Assembly: GCA_965371245.1 (NCBI GenBank)
Contig: CBDUXT010000024.1
Location: forward strand, 1-60,111
Direction of reading: 5' to 3'
Origin: CBDUXT01 sp965371245
Lineage (GTDB): Bacteria > Planctomycetota > Phycisphaerae > UBA1845
DNA length: 60,111 nt
The notes under the pieces are model-generated. The model worked only from the letters and a program-made list of their open reading frames with translations, made no database searches and was not told the DNA's origin. Below, piece by piece: positions 27,673-37,162 of the stretch. Each line of letters opens with the position of its first letter. The stretch's first letter is position 1. The position numbers and the translations under genes are program-made.

Positions 27673-28632
27673 TTGAGGGCCGTTGTTTTCGACGGAGCGC
27701 TGCGATTCGAACCGGATCGACCGGACCCGCGTCCGGACGAGGGCGAGTGTGTCGTCCGGGTCCATCTGGCCGGCATCTGTGCCACCGACCTGCACATCAC
27801 CCGCGGCTACATGGACTTTCAGGGCGTGCCAGGCCACGAGATGGTCGGCACCGTCGTCGAGGGCTCGACCACCTGGCGCGGGAAGCGCGTCGTGTGTGAG
27901 ATCAACTGCGTCTGCCGCAAGTGTGACATGTGCCTGGCGGGCCTGGCCAAACATTGCCGGCATCGCACGGTCATGGGCATCGCGGGGCGCGACGGTTGCT
28001 TCGCCGACCTCGTGGCACTGCCCGAACGCAACCTGCACGAAGTCCCCGAGGTCGTCAGCGACGAGGAGGCCGTCTTCGCCGAACCGCTGGCAGCCGCGTA
28101 CCAGGTTCTCGCCCAGTGCTCGATCGACGGCCGCAGCAAGGTTTGCGTGGTCGGCCCGGGTCGGCTGGGGCTACTCGTCGCCCAGGCGATCAAAGAGACC
28201 GGCTGCCGCCTGACGGTTGTCGGTCGCAACCCGGCCAAGCTGCTCTTGTGCGAGAAGAAGGGCATCCAGGGAATCGCCGTCGCGGAGTTGGTTCCGCGTC
28301 AGGACCATGACATTGTTGTCGAATGTACCGGCGACCCGGAGGGGCTCGAGTTGGCCATGCAACTCGTCCGCCCGCGCGGAACGATCGTCTTGAAGAGCAC
28401 CTGCGCCGACCCCGGCCGACTGAACCTCGCCCCGATCGTCATCCACGAGATCAACCTGGTCGGCAGCCGCGGCGGCCCGTTCCCCGAGGCGATCAACGCC
28501 CTGGCCCGTCAGGCCGTCGAGGTGCGCTCGATGATCTCACGAACATTCCCGATCGAAGACGCCGTCGCGGCGTTCGAAGCGGCGGCGGATTCGAGGAATG
28601 TGAAGGTGTTGATTAAGATGGGCGCGAAATAG
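27673..28632 (+). CDS. Zinc-dependent medium-chain dehydrogenase (MDR family)
   Basis: 319 residues with a TTG start (27673) supported by GAGAGGAG ten bases upstream. MDR enzymes interconvert alcohols and ketones with NAD(P). Visible are the catalytic-zinc Cys in GICATDLHI, GHEMVG with the His-Glu pair, four structural-zinc Cys in the CEINCVCRKCDMCLAGLAKHC stretch, the Glu of FAEPLAAAYQ, and the Rossmann glycines VVGPGRLGLLVAQ. The pattern is closest to threonine/sorbitol-dehydrogenase-like members; the substrate cannot be set. It is shorter than the usual ~345 residues. Transcribed divergently from bamD-like. Confidence 0.85.
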   Translation: MRAVVFDGALRFEPDRPDPRPDEGECVVRVHLAGICATDLHITRGYMDFQGVPGHEMVGTVVEGSTTWRGKRVVCEINCVCRKCDMCLAGLAKHCRHRTVMGIAGRDGCFADLVALPERNLHEVPEVVSDEEAVFAEPLAAAYQVLAQCSIDGRSKVCVVGPGRLGLLVAQAIKETGCRLTVVGRNPAKLLLCEKKGIQGIAVAELVPRQDHDIVVECTGDPEGLELAMQLVRPRGTIVLKSTCADPGRLNLAPIVIHEINLVGSRGGPFPEAINALARQAVEVRSMISRTFPIEDAVAAFEAAADSRNVKVLIKMGAK

Positions 28633-28671
28633 CGGCAACCGCGACGACTGGAACAGGCCGGTACAAACGAA

Positions 28672-31600
28672 ATGTCCCGCGAGAAAAAAGACAGCCACCC
28701 AACGCTTTTCCCGCACTCCGAGCACTCCTCGGAGACGGTTCTGCGTCGTCGCAGGCCACTTGTCTTGCCGCGCCTTCTCTCCGATGAAGCGACTCGCCTG
28801 CAACACGGGAACGGTGACGTTGAGGCCGCGCACAAGATCATTCTTCGCTGGGCTGATCTGGAGTCGGACGGGCATGTTTTTCGGAAGGAAACATCGCTCG
28901 ACGCGGAGTTCCTCAACCAGATCTTCGGTGAAGCGCTGGGCTTCCGTCTTCAGACCATAAGCCCGCAACGGTACAACCTGGAACGCGAGTTTTCGTTACC
29001 CGGGGGGCTGAGCGCCGACGGAGCGCTGGGCGACTTCGGCCCGGAGTCGATGAACACCCCCGTCGCCGTCATCGAACTCAAGGACGCCACGACCAACGTG
29101 GATCGAGACACGTCCAACGGGCGAACCGCGGTACAACAGTGCTGGGGTTATCTGAACGCCGCCCCCGCGTGCCCGTGGGGTATTGTCAGCAACTTCGTCA
29201 TGTTCCGGCTCTATCATCGCAACAAGACGCCCATGGCGTTCGAGATCTTCACGCTCCAGGAGTTGCGTGATGCCAGGCGGTTCCGTGAGTTCTTCTGCCT
29301 GTTTTCTCGAATCGGGCTTCTCCCGTCACGCTTGGTCAAGGAACCGACGGCGCTTCGGCTTCTGCGAGAAACGGATAACCGGCAACGAGAGGTCGGCGAT
29401 GATCTCTACGAAACGTATAGACAGAACCGCTTGGCACTGATCGATCATCTTCACCGCAAGGCGAACCATTCCGTCGATGCCGCGATCCGCATCGCGCAGA
29501 AGATCATGGACCGCATCATCTTCGTAGCCTTCTGCGAGGACCGCGGCCTACTCCCGGATCGGATCATCGAACGGACCTACGACGAGGTCCAGCCTTTTGC
29601 CAAGGTGACCAACCCGCGTTGGCAAAACTTCCTCGGCCTGTTCCGGGCTGTGGATAAAGGGCACAAGGATCTAAGCCTCGAAACCGGTTACAACGGCGGG
29701 CTGTTTCGTCGTGATCCCGAAGTTGACGACCTTCAACTCGACGACGACTGGACCAGGTTTTTCCGCGAGGTGTCGGGGTACGATTTCCGCGATGAGATCA
29801 ACGTCGATGTTCTGGGCCACTTGTTCGAGAAGTCGATCACTGAACTCGAGAAGCTGCGCTCCGGCGGATTGTTCGATGCGAGCGAGTCGCCGCTCGAAAC
29901 CGCCGGGAAGATGCCCAAGTCCGCCCAACGGAAGCGCTTCGGGATTTACTATACGCCGCCCGCCTTTACGAGCTTCATCGTCCAGCACACGGTCGTGGAG
30001 CTGATCGACGAGCGCTTCGTCGCGGCCGCCAAGAAGCACGGACTCGACCCGGCCCGCCCCGAGGAGACAGGCAAACCCAAGAAGGTGCTGGCGTACCTCG
30101 AGGATTGCCTGGAAATCCTGCGCGCCTTCAAGGTGTGCGATCCCGCTTGCGGGAGCGGCGCCTTTCTCATCAAGGCCTATGACGTGTTTGAGGAGCGGTA
30201 CGGCACGCTTCTGGAACACATGCTCCGCTACGATAAACCGAGGGCAGACGAACTGCGGGACCAGGTTCCCGACATCATCCTGAACGAGAACCTCTACGGC
30301 GTGGACCTGTCGGAGCAGGCGATCGAGATCACGCAGTTGGCCCTTTGGATCCGCTCGGCCAGGAAGGGGCGAACGCTGTCTGACCTTTCCGCGAACATTG
30401 TCTGCGGCAACAGCCTGGTTACCGACACCGCGGTCGATCCGCGAGCGATGTCCTGGCGTGACACGTTCGGTGCCGTTTTCTCGCAACCCGAGGGCGGCTT
30501 CGATTGCGTGGTGAGCAATCCGCCGTGGGAACGCCTCAAGCTACAGGAACGCGAGTTCTTCTCGTTTTCGGCTCCGAAGATAGCGTCCGCGGTCAACGCG
30601 GGCACGCGACGCACGCTGATCGATCAGCTTGAGCACGGGGAGCCCACGCTGTTCGCGCGATACACAGCGGCCAAGACCAGGGCCGAAGTCACGCTGAACC
30701 ACGTGCGGAACTCCGGCGTATTCCCGCTAACCGGAAAAGGCGATATCAACACCTACGCGCTGTTCGCGGAACTTGCCAAGAAGATCGTTGCGCCGAACGG
30801 GCGCGTAGGTATATTAGTCCCGTCTGGTATCGCTACCGACAAGTCAACAAAAGACTTTTTCGGCTCGATGATACAGGGGCGGTCACTGATCCAATTGCTC
30901 GATTTTGAGAATCGCAAACGGGTCTTCCCGGACGTGGATGGTCGGTTCAAGTTCTCGATTTTGATTTTCGGCGGATCAGCGGTTGAGGTCGAAGCCAGCG
31001 AATTCGTGTTCTTCGCCCACAGTATGCAGGACGTTCAGGACACTGGAAGACACATTTGCCTCACCGCCGAAGATATCGCCCTGCTGAATCCGAACACGCG
31101 AACGTGCCCGATTTTTCGCTCACAGCGTGACGCCGAGCTGACCAAACAGATCTACCGCACCGTTCCCGTTCTGATCGATAGGTCCCGATCAGAGGGTGGG
31201 AATCCCTGGCGTGTATCCTTCCTCCGCATGTTTGATCAAACGAACGACGCCGAGCTGTTTCTCACGCCGGAGCAGCTCAAGCGGAAGCGCTTCAAGCGAC
31301 GTGGAAGTGAATGGACCAAGGGTAGACGCCGCTTCGTCCCACTGTACGAAGCCAAGATGGTCCAGGCCTACGATCATCGGGCAGCCGGTGTCGTGATCGA
31401 CACGGAAAACTGGGTGCGCCAGGGACAAACGATCCCCACGTCCCTCGTCTCGCATCAGAACCCCGAGTTTGTGGTTGAGCCGCGATGGTGGGTAGAAGCG
31501 TCGGAAGTCGCTGAGGCCTGCCCGTGGGAGAATCCACCGGCGTATCTTTGCTACAAGGACGTGACCAGCCCGACGAATGAGCGGACCATGATCGCGGGAT

Positions 31601-32145
31601 TCATCCCTCCGGTCGGCGTAGTCAACTCGGCCCCGCTGGTTTTTGTGGACGAGTCCTTTTCTCCGCGCCGGTGGTGTTGTTTGCTTGCCAATCTGAACGC
31701 CTTCGTCCTGGACTACGTTGCTCGTCAGAAGGTCGGCAACGTACACCTCAACTTCTTCATCGTAGAGCAGCTTCCGTTTCTTCCGCCCGACGCATACGAC
31801 GATCGCTGTCCCTGGCAGCCGCCGCAGAAGCTGGAAAAGTGGATCTCCGATCGCGTTCTGAAGCTTTCCTGCACGGCCGATGACATGCGGGCGCTCGGCG
31901 AGGCGTGCGGGATGAAAAACCCGGTTCACAAATGGAAGCCGACCGAGCGAGCAACGCTTTTGGCGGAACTCGACGCGGCCTACTTTCTGCTGTATGGAAT
32001 CAAGCGGGACGACGTCGAGTACATTCTTTCGACATTCACGGGAACCCGCAGGCGCGACGAGACCGAAACCGGCACCTTTCGAACGTCGGAGCTTGTACTT
32101 CACGCCTACGACGACCTCGCAGGTGCATGCTCGACGAGTGGATGA
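28672..32145 (+). CDS. Single-chain restriction-modification enzyme (type IIG-like, N6-adenine methyltransferase)
   Basis: 1157 residues. Order: N-terminal nuclease-like region, with ADGALGDF then PVAVIELKDAT near residues 131-140, fitting a PD-(D/E)xK site; a helical middle part; a methyltransferase with SAM motif I CDPACGSGAFLIKAYDVF (about 488-505) and catalytic motif IV SNPPWERLK (about 613-621), the NPP(W/Y) of gamma-class N6-adenine enzymes; and a C-terminal ~450-residue target-recognition-like region (including YCYKD-type aromatic blocks). Both activities and recognition appear to be in one protein, as in type IIG/L enzymes. No partner R, M or S gene flanks it. The stop overlaps a possible ATG (32142) of the ABC-F gene, so both may be cotranscribed. 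Recognition sequence unknown. Confidence 0.85.
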   Translation: MSREKKDSHPTLFPHSEHSSETVLRRRRPLVLPRLLSDEATRLQHGNGDVEAAHKIILRWADLESDGHVFRKETSLDAEFLNQIFGEALGFRLQTISPQRYNLEREFSLPGGLSADGALGDFGPESMNTPVAVIELKDATTNVDRDTSNGRTAVQQCWGYLNAAPACPWGIVSNFVMFRLYHRNKTPMAFEIFTLQELRDARRFREFFCLFSRIGLLPSRLVKEPTALRLLRETDNRQREVGDDLYETYRQNRLALIDHLHRKANHSVDAAIRIAQKIMDRIIFVAFCEDRGLLPDRIIERTYDEVQPFAKVTNPRWQNFLGLFRAVDKGHKDLSLETGYNGGLFRRDPEVDDLQLDDDWTRFFREVSGYDFRDEINVDVLGHLFEKSITELEKLRSGGLFDASESPLETAGKMPKSAQRKRFGIYYTPPAFTSFIVQHTVVELIDERFVAAAKKHGLDPARPEETGKPKKVLAYLEDCLEILRAFKVCDPACGSGAFLIKAYDVFEERYGTLLEHMLRYDKPRADELRDQVPDIILNENLYGVDLSEQAIEITQLALWIRSARKGRTLSDLSANIVCGNSLVTDTAVDPRAMSWRDTFGAVFSQPEGGFDCVVSNPPWERLKLQEREFFSFSAPKIASAVNAGTRRTLIDQLEHGEPTLFARYTAAKTRAEVTLNHVRNSGVFPLTGKGDINTYALFAELAKKIVAPNGRVGILVPSGIATDKSTKDFFGSMIQGRSLIQLLDFENRKRVFPDVDGRFKFSILIFGGSAVEVEASEFVFFAHSMQDVQDTGRHICLTAEDIALLNPNTRTCPIFRSQRDAELTKQIYRTVPVLIDRSRSEGGNPWRVSFLRMFDQTNDAELFLTPEQLKRKRFKRRGSEWTKGRRRFVPLYEAKMVQAYDHRAAGVVIDTENWVRQGQTIPTSLVSHQNPEFVVEPRWWVEASEVAEACPWENPPAYLCYKDVTSPTNERTMIAGFIPPVGVVNSAPLVFVDESFSPRRWCCLLANLNAFVLDYVARQKVGNVHLNFFIVEQLPFLPPDAYDDRCPWQPPQKLEKWISDRVLKLSCTADDMRALGEACGMKNPVHKWKPTERATLLAELDAAYFLLYGIKRDDVEYILSTFTGTRRRDETETGTFRTSELVLHAYDDLAGACSTSG

Positions 32146-32165
32146 GGGGAGCCAGGCGGGGAACG

Positions 32166-34004
32166 ATGGGTGTACTGGTGACATGTCATTCGGTCTCGAA
32201 GCACTTCGGAACCCGCGTACTGTTTGATGATCTTTCGATCAGCTTCGCCGACGATGAGCGCGTGGGGTTCCTCGGTCCCAACGGGGCGGGCAAGACCACC
32301 TTCTTGAAGATCCTGGCGGGTCTGGAGCAGGTTGACGACGGCGAGGTGCATCGGCGTCGGTCGGCGCGAGTCGGCTTCTTGCCGCAGGAGGATCGGTTTC
32401 CGGATGGGGCTACGGTTGCGTCCGTGTTGCTGGATGCATTGGCGGATCATCCGATGGAGTCATACGAACGCGACACGCAGGTGGCGATTATCCTGAGCAA
32501 GTTTGGTTTCGAGGACGCCGGCGGGCCTGAGCCATGGGACCGTAAGGTGGAGGAATTGTCCGGTGGCTGGCGCAAGCGGTTGGCCTTGGCCAGAGAGATC
32601 ATTCAGCAGCCCGATCTGCTCCTGATGGATGAGCCGACCAACCACCTGGACCTCGAGGGCATCGAGTGGCTTGAGAAGATGCTTCTGGGCGTGCCGTTTT
32701 CATTTGTGGCCGTCAGCCACGATCGGTACTTCCTCGAGTATGTGACCAGTCGCGTCGTGGAGTTGAACCCGGTGTACTCGGACGGCTACTTCAGTGCGAG
32801 TGGTAGCTACAGCATGTTCCTTTCAAAGCGTGCGGATTTCCTGGACGCTCAACAAGCTCAGCAGGTGACGCTGGCGAACATTGTCCGGCGTGAGGACGCA
32901 TTCTTGAAGTCGAACTCCAAAGCTCGGCGGACAAAATCAAAGGCCCGCGTCGAGGACGCTTACCGGCTCAAGGATGAGCTTCGCGATCTATCAGAGCGGA
33001 ACGCTCGAACGACGGCACCGGGTATCGACTTTGACAGTACCGGTCGCAAGTCGAAGAAACTACTGGAAGCGAAGGGGCTGTCCAAGACGCTCGGCGGAAA
33101 GTTGTTGTTCCAGGATGTTTCGCTGAGGTTGTCGCCCGGCGTGCGGGTCGGCTTGCTGGGCGCGAACGGGAGCGGGAAGACGACGTTGATACGCGTCTTG
33201 ACCGGCGATTTGCCGCCGGACGAAGGGTCAATCGAACTGGCCGACGACCTGCGGATCGTTGTGTTCGATCAGAAGCGCGAAGAGCTGTCGCAGGACATGT
33301 CGCTCCGGCGGGCATTGGCCGGCGATAGCGAAAACGTGGATTTCCGTGGTCGGACCGTTCACATCACGGCCTGGGCCAAGCAATTCCTCTTTTCGGTGAG
33401 TCAACTTGATATGCCCCTGAGGGATCTCTCGGGCGGCGAGCAGGCGCGGGTGCTGATCGCTCGTTTGATGCTCCGACCGGCGGATGTTCTTGTGCTGGAT
33501 GAGCCGACCAATGACCTGGACATCACATCGCTTGATGTGCTGGAAGAGAGCCTCATGGGGTTCCCTGGCGCGATTGTGCTGGTGACGCATGATCGGTTCA
33601 TGCTGGAGCGCGTTTGCACGGAGATGCTGGGGTTGGATGGCTCGGGGCAGGTCGGTCGCTATGCCGATTGCGCTCAGTGGCAGGCCGCGCGGGCACGGAG
33701 CGATCCTGAGACGGAGGATGTTTCCGGTCGCGGGAAACCAAAGGAGAGAGCGGTACGCAAGCCTGGCCGGGCGGCTGTAGGCGGATTGACCGCGAGCGAG
33801 AAATCGGAACTTCGGGACATGGAGGCGACGATCCTGGAAGCTGAAGCTCGGGTGACACAATGCATCGCCGCGACTGAAGATCCGGCCGTGGGCGCAGACC
33901 ACGTCGAGGCGCGAAAGCGCTGGGAAAAACTTGAGTCAGCGAGAAAGCAGGTGGAGACGCTTTACGCTCGTTGGGAGGAACTTGAGAGGCGAGCCCCATC
34001 ATAA
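32166..34004 (+). CDS. ABC-F family ATPase (Uup-like)
   Basis: 612 residues from the ATG at 32166; an in-frame ATG at 32142 overlaps the upstream stop (ATGA). Two ABC cassettes in one soluble chain with no membrane domain. First: Walker A GPNGAGKT, signature LSGGW, Walker B LLMDEPTNHLDL. Second: GANGSGKT, LSGGEQ, LVLDEPTNDLDI. The P-site linker between them (about 235-305) is basic and helical. The C-terminal ~75 residues form a coiled coil (EKSELRDMEATILEAEARV), characteristic of Uup. ABC-F proteins act on ribosomes or, for Uup, in DNA-related processes; which applies here cannot be told from the sequence. Confidence 0.93.
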   Translation: MGVLVTCHSVSKHFGTRVLFDDLSISFADDERVGFLGPNGAGKTTFLKILAGLEQVDDGEVHRRRSARVGFLPQEDRFPDGATVASVLLDALADHPMESYERDTQVAIILSKFGFEDAGGPEPWDRKVEELSGGWRKRLALAREIIQQPDLLLMDEPTNHLDLEGIEWLEKMLLGVPFSFVAVSHDRYFLEYVTSRVVELNPVYSDGYFSASGSYSMFLSKRADFLDAQQAQQVTLANIVRREDAFLKSNSKARRTKSKARVEDAYRLKDELRDLSERNARTTAPGIDFDSTGRKSKKLLEAKGLSKTLGGKLLFQDVSLRLSPGVRVGLLGANGSGKTTLIRVLTGDLPPDEGSIELADDLRIVVFDQKREELSQDMSLRRALAGDSENVDFRGRTVHITAWAKQFLFSVSQLDMPLRDLSGGEQARVLIARLMLRPADVLVLDEPTNDLDITSLDVLEESLMGFPGAIVLVTHDRFMLERVCTEMLGLDGSGQVGRYADCAQWQAARARSDPETEDVSGRGKPKERAVRKPGRAAVGGLTASEKSELRDMEATILEAEARVTQCIAATEDPAVGADHVEARKRWEKLESARKQVETLYARWEELERRAPS

Positions 34005-34044
34005 TAACCTAAGCGCCGTTCCCAAACAAGTTATTTCGTTCTTC

Positions 34045-34126
34045 GTGTGGCATGCCCAAGGCGGAGGCGCGGGCATGCGTCGGCCCACCCAGCACATGGC
34101 CGCGCTTCGCTTGGCCATGCCACCCA
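34045..34126. repeat. Palindromic GCATG-family dispersed element (tandem pair)
   Basis: Two hairpins in a row, GTGTGGCATGCCCAAGG...CGCGGGCATGC and CATGGCCGCGCTTCGCTTGG...CCATGCCAC. The outer ends GTGTGGCATG and CATGCCAC are inverted. Relatives at 15236, 36320-36353, 52874-52900, 58256-58353 and 59205-59225. Lies in a 285-bp gap with no gene. Confidence 0.7.
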
Positions 34127-34290
34127 ACGACCGGAGCCGCGAAAAGTCGAGCCACCTTTTTGGAAACGGCACGAGTCAGGATGAAGAGCCTCTCGAATCC
34201 CACTACAGACGCCGCCATACCCCTGGGCAAGCTCCGCGATGCGATCGACTGGCTTCCCTGTGCACCGTTTAGCGAATACCTTCTGCGGCG

Positions 34291-35457
34291 ATGACCGACT
34301 TTCGCAAGCCCCACTCGATTCGTATTACCTGCGCCCCCGGCTTGGCCGACTACCTTCGGCACGAGGTCGAGGCGCTTGGGTACACGGTTGATTTTGTTCG
34401 ACCGACGGGCGTGGAGATCACAGCAGGCATGGATGACGCCATGCGGCTGAATCTCTTTCTGCGTACCGCGTTCAACGTGCTTGTCCTCATCGATGCCTTC
34501 AAGTGCGCCGATCCGGACGAGCTGTACGCGCGTGTTCGCGGACTGCCGTGGGACGAGATGATCTCACCCGATGAGTACCTGAGCGTGGTATCGACGGTGA
34601 ACACCCCGACCATCAAGGATGGGCGGTTCGCAAGCCTCAAGGTCAAGGACGCCATCGTGGACCAGGTGGCGTCGGTGACCGATGCTCGGCCGAACGCCGG
34701 ACCCAAGCGGGACAACTTCGTCGTTCAGCTCTATTGGAACGCGGAGGATGCCCAGGTTTTCCTCAACACTTCCGGGCGAAAACTGGCCGATCGAAACTAC
34801 CGCAAGATCCCGCACAAAGCGCCGATGCAGGAAACATTGGCCGCCGCGGTCATCCTCGCGACGGGGTACGACGGGTCCGTGCCGCTGGTCAACCCGATGT
34901 GCGGCAGCGGCACGCTCGCGATCGAGGCGGCCCTGATCGCCTCCGGGCGCGTGCCCGGGCTTCTTCGAGACAACTTCGGATTCATGCACCATAAGGGTTT
35001 CGATTCCGACGCCTGGCAGTCGATGCGTCGCGCCGCGAAGAAGATCCGTAACAAGGGCGCGATCGCCCCCATCATCGCCACGGACATCGATGGAGGCGCG
35101 ATCCTGGCGGCCAGCAAGAATGCAGAGACCGCCGGCGTACACCATATGATTCGGTTCGAGGTGTGCGACTTCGCGGAAACGCCGATGCCGCCCGAGAAGG
35201 GAATCGTCGTCATCAACCCGGAGTACGGCGAGCGACTCGGCGTCATCGCCGAGCTGGAGAAAACCTACAAACGCATGGGTGACTTCTTCAAGCAGGGGTG
35301 CCCCGGGTGGACCGGCTACATCTTCACGGGGAACCTCGAACTCGCCAAGAAGGTCGGGCTTCGAGCGAGCCGCCGCATGGAGTTTTTCAACGCGAAGATC
35401 GACTGCCGGCTGCTCAAGTACGACCTGTACGAGGGCACGCGACGCAAAGAGAAGTAG
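34291..35457 (+). CDS. THUMP-domain class I RNA methyltransferase (RlmL N-half-like)
   Basis: 388 residues. Likely methylates a guanine N2 in 23S rRNA, like the N-terminal half of E. coli RlmL. The N-terminal ~190 residues contain the ferredoxin-like and THUMP parts (SIRITCAPGLADYLRHEVEA, LRTAFNVLVLI, FVVQLYWNAEDAQVFLNTSG), then the KAPMQETLAAAVILATGYDG linker. The Rossmann domain has LVNPMCGSGTLAIEAAL (SAM motif I), and the usual catalytic NPPYGERL appears as NPEYGERL, a Pro-to-Glu change. The fused second methyltransferase of RlmL is absent. Housekeeping context. Confidence 0.85.
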   Translation: MTDFRKPHSIRITCAPGLADYLRHEVEALGYTVDFVRPTGVEITAGMDDAMRLNLFLRTAFNVLVLIDAFKCADPDELYARVRGLPWDEMISPDEYLSVVSTVNTPTIKDGRFASLKVKDAIVDQVASVTDARPNAGPKRDNFVVQLYWNAEDAQVFLNTSGRKLADRNYRKIPHKAPMQETLAAAVILATGYDGSVPLVNPMCGSGTLAIEAALIASGRVPGLLRDNFGFMHHKGFDSDAWQSMRRAAKKIRNKGAIAPIIATDIDGGAILAASKNAETAGVHHMIRFEVCDFAETPMPPEKGIVVINPEYGERLGVIAELEKTYKRMGDFFKQGCPGWTGYIFTGNLELAKKVGLRASRRMEFFNAKIDCRLLKYDLYEGTRRKEK

Positions 35458-35459
35458 GA

Positions 35460-35506
35460 CGGGCTATTGCCCGCCGTTCGATCACAAGAAGGCGGGCAAT
35501 AGCCCG
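35460..35506 (+). terminator. Long perfect inverted repeat / probable terminator
   Basis: Perfect 16-bp arms CGGGCTATTGCCCGCC (35460-35475) and their complement (35491-35506) with a 15-nt loop, directly after the RNA methyltransferase stop. There is no T-run, so it may equally be a dispersed hairpin element or mRNA stabiliser. Confidence 0.6.
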
Positions 35507-35531
35507 CCTTACCTGGAACGGAGCGACACCC

Positions 35532-36296
35532 GTGACCATGGCCGCCTTCGAGGAGTTGGATCGCGCCGTGACGCCGCTGGGCGAGCTGATCCTGCGTCGG
35601 CGCGAGGTGCTCTCGTTGGATCGAGCCGAGGTGTTCGAGGTCAAACTCGCGGGTGAGTTCCTGATGTCCAGCATCGTAAACGACGCGGAGATCGCGCTGG
35701 CGGAACTCGCGCTGCCCCTCCTTGCGTGCGACCGGTGCGACGTGTTGATCGGCGGGCTCGGACTTGGCCATACCGCCAAGGCCGCGCTGGAAGCCGAGAA
35801 GGTCGCGACCGTTACGGTGATCGAATACCTTCAGCGGGTCATCTCCTGGCACCAGCGCGAACTCGTGCCACTGGGACGATCGCTGACGCAAGACGCGCGC
35901 TGCCGACTCGTTCACGATGACTTCTTCGCGGTGGTCGGCTCGCCGGCAAGCCACGCCGACCGGCCGGCCGCGCCCCGCCCCGAGGCGCTCGCCGACCTTG
36001 CTTCGAAGCGGTTTCATGCCATCCTGCTCGACATCGATCATTCCCCACAATGCCTCCTTCACGCCGGCCACGCCGCGTTCTACACGTCGGAGGGCTTTAC
36101 ACGATTGACCGACCACATTCAACCAGGCGGCGTGTTCGCGTTGTGGTCGGCCGATCCGCCCGAGGAATCGCTGACGGGCGGCCTGTCCAGCGCGTTCGCG
36201 ACCATTCAGGTTCGCGAAACGAAGTTCTACAACCCGCTGCTCAACCTGTACGACGTCAACTACATCGTCGTCGCCCAGCGCTCACCGTGTGACTAG
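35532..36296 (+). CDS. Spermidine-synthase-like methyltransferase-fold protein
   Basis: 254 residues with GTG start (35532), preceded by GGAG at good spacing; an ATG follows at 35538 but is farther from it. The class I SAM-fold core has VLIGGLGLGHTAKAALE (glycine-rich loop, GGLG rather than the classical GGGDG) and VTVIEYLQRVISWHQ (acidic residue after strand 2), then FHAILLDIDHSPQCLLH with the DID motif near the active site. PLLACDRCDVL precedes the fold. These resemble spermidine-synthase-like proteins of unknown substrate. No putrescine-site residues were verified. Confidence 0.7.
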   Translation: MTMAAFEELDRAVTPLGELILRRREVLSLDRAEVFEVKLAGEFLMSSIVNDAEIALAELALPLLACDRCDVLIGGLGLGHTAKAALEAEKVATVTVIEYLQRVISWHQRELVPLGRSLTQDARCRLVHDDFFAVVGSPASHADRPAAPRPEALADLASKRFHAILLDIDHSPQCLLHAGHAAFYTSEGFTRLTDHIQPGGVFALWSADPPEESLTGGLSSAFATIQVRETKFYNPLLNLYDVNYIVVAQRSPCD

Positions 36297-36319
36297 GGCA
36301 TTGTTACGCCTGATTCTGT

Positions 36320-36382
36320 GTGGCATAGGCAAGCGTCAGCTTGTCCATGCCACGCGCCGGCTCCCTGACGGTCGCGGCTCGG
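36320..36382. repeat. Hairpin element plus a GAGCCGC-family arm
   Basis: GTGGCATAGGCAAGC (36320-36334) pairs with GCTTGTCCATGCCAC (36339-36353), 13 of 15 bases. It is followed by the right arm of the GAGCCGC family at 36357-36382. Lies in the leader of the ACT-domain gene. Confidence 0.65.
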
Positions 36383-36562
36383 ATAGCACATCGATCAAGA
36401 CGTGCCCCCCCGGTCTCTTCGGAGCGTTCACCGAACGTCCACCCGATTCCGGCAATCCCAGGGGCATACACCGCCCCTTGATGGAAGCCCGTTGGGAGCC
36501 CTACAATGGTTGATGGTCTCCGTGCGGCACGGTACGGAGCGATCACGTCGAGAGAAAGAGCG

Positions 36563-37141
36563 ATGCCTACTTGCGGCGACGGCCATAAGCACGCTGCGCT
36601 GTGGCTCATCGGCCCGGACATGCCGGGGCTGCTGCGGCTTGGCTCACAGTATGTGGCCGACCGCGGGGGCAACATCGACAAGGACATTGCCGACAAGTTC
36701 GGCGAGAAAGCCGTGGTGTTCATGAGCATTACGGCCGCGCCGGCCGACATCGCCCGCATGGAGCGTGACAAAGAATCCCTGAAGCGCACCACGGGCTGCG
36801 GCGTCGTGTTTCAGCCGATGGATGAGCCGACCGTTCCCGAGGGCTTTCAAGCGGAACTCTTCGGGTTTGACGTTGTCTCGGAGGACGCCCCGGGCTTGAT
36901 CGCCGAGATCACCAGGCTGCTCGACGACAGCGGTATCCTTCTGCTGGCCCACACCGGCGAACAGCGGGTCGTGCCCGGCCCCAGGCGAAAGACACAGGCC
37001 GGACAAAAGTACGTCGTGATGCTGCCGCACGGGTTCGATTACGGCACGTTCAACTACCAACTCACCGAAGTGCTGAAGAAATACCACGGCCTGTTGAAGT
37101 CTCCGGTTCGCCACGTGCCGGGGCTTCTGTGGTGGTGGTGA
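36563..37141 (+). CDS. ACT-domain regulatory protein (GcvR-like)
   Basis: 192 residues from the ATG at 36563, preceded by GAGAGAAAGAG; the longer frame from 36506 overlaps repeat-rich DNA. Two ACT-type folds are visible: ALWLIGPDMPGLLRLGSQYV with GGNIDKDIADKFGEKAVVFM, and GFDVVSEDAPGLIAEITRLL. ACT domains bind small ligands, often amino acids. The tandem arrangement and GPD-x-PG start resemble GcvR-type glycine-cleavage regulators and formyltetrahydrofolate deformylase N-termini. No enzyme domain is attached, so a regulatory role is favoured. Confidence 0.8.
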   Translation: MPTCGDGHKHAALWLIGPDMPGLLRLGSQYVADRGGNIDKDIADKFGEKAVVFMSITAAPADIARMERDKESLKRTTGCGVVFQPMDEPTVPEGFQAELFGFDVVSEDAPGLIAEITRLLDDSGILLLAHTGEQRVVPGPRRKTQAGQKYVVMLPHGFDYGTFNYQLTEVLKKYHGLLKSPVRHVPGLLWWW

Positions 37142-37162
37142 TCGCGAACGTCGCTTGCGCCC

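Noticed and set aside
28672..32145. BREX or DISARM-type defence island
   Set aside because: The methyltransferase gene stands alone among housekeeping genes; no PglZ, BrxC, helicase or PLD-type partner is present.
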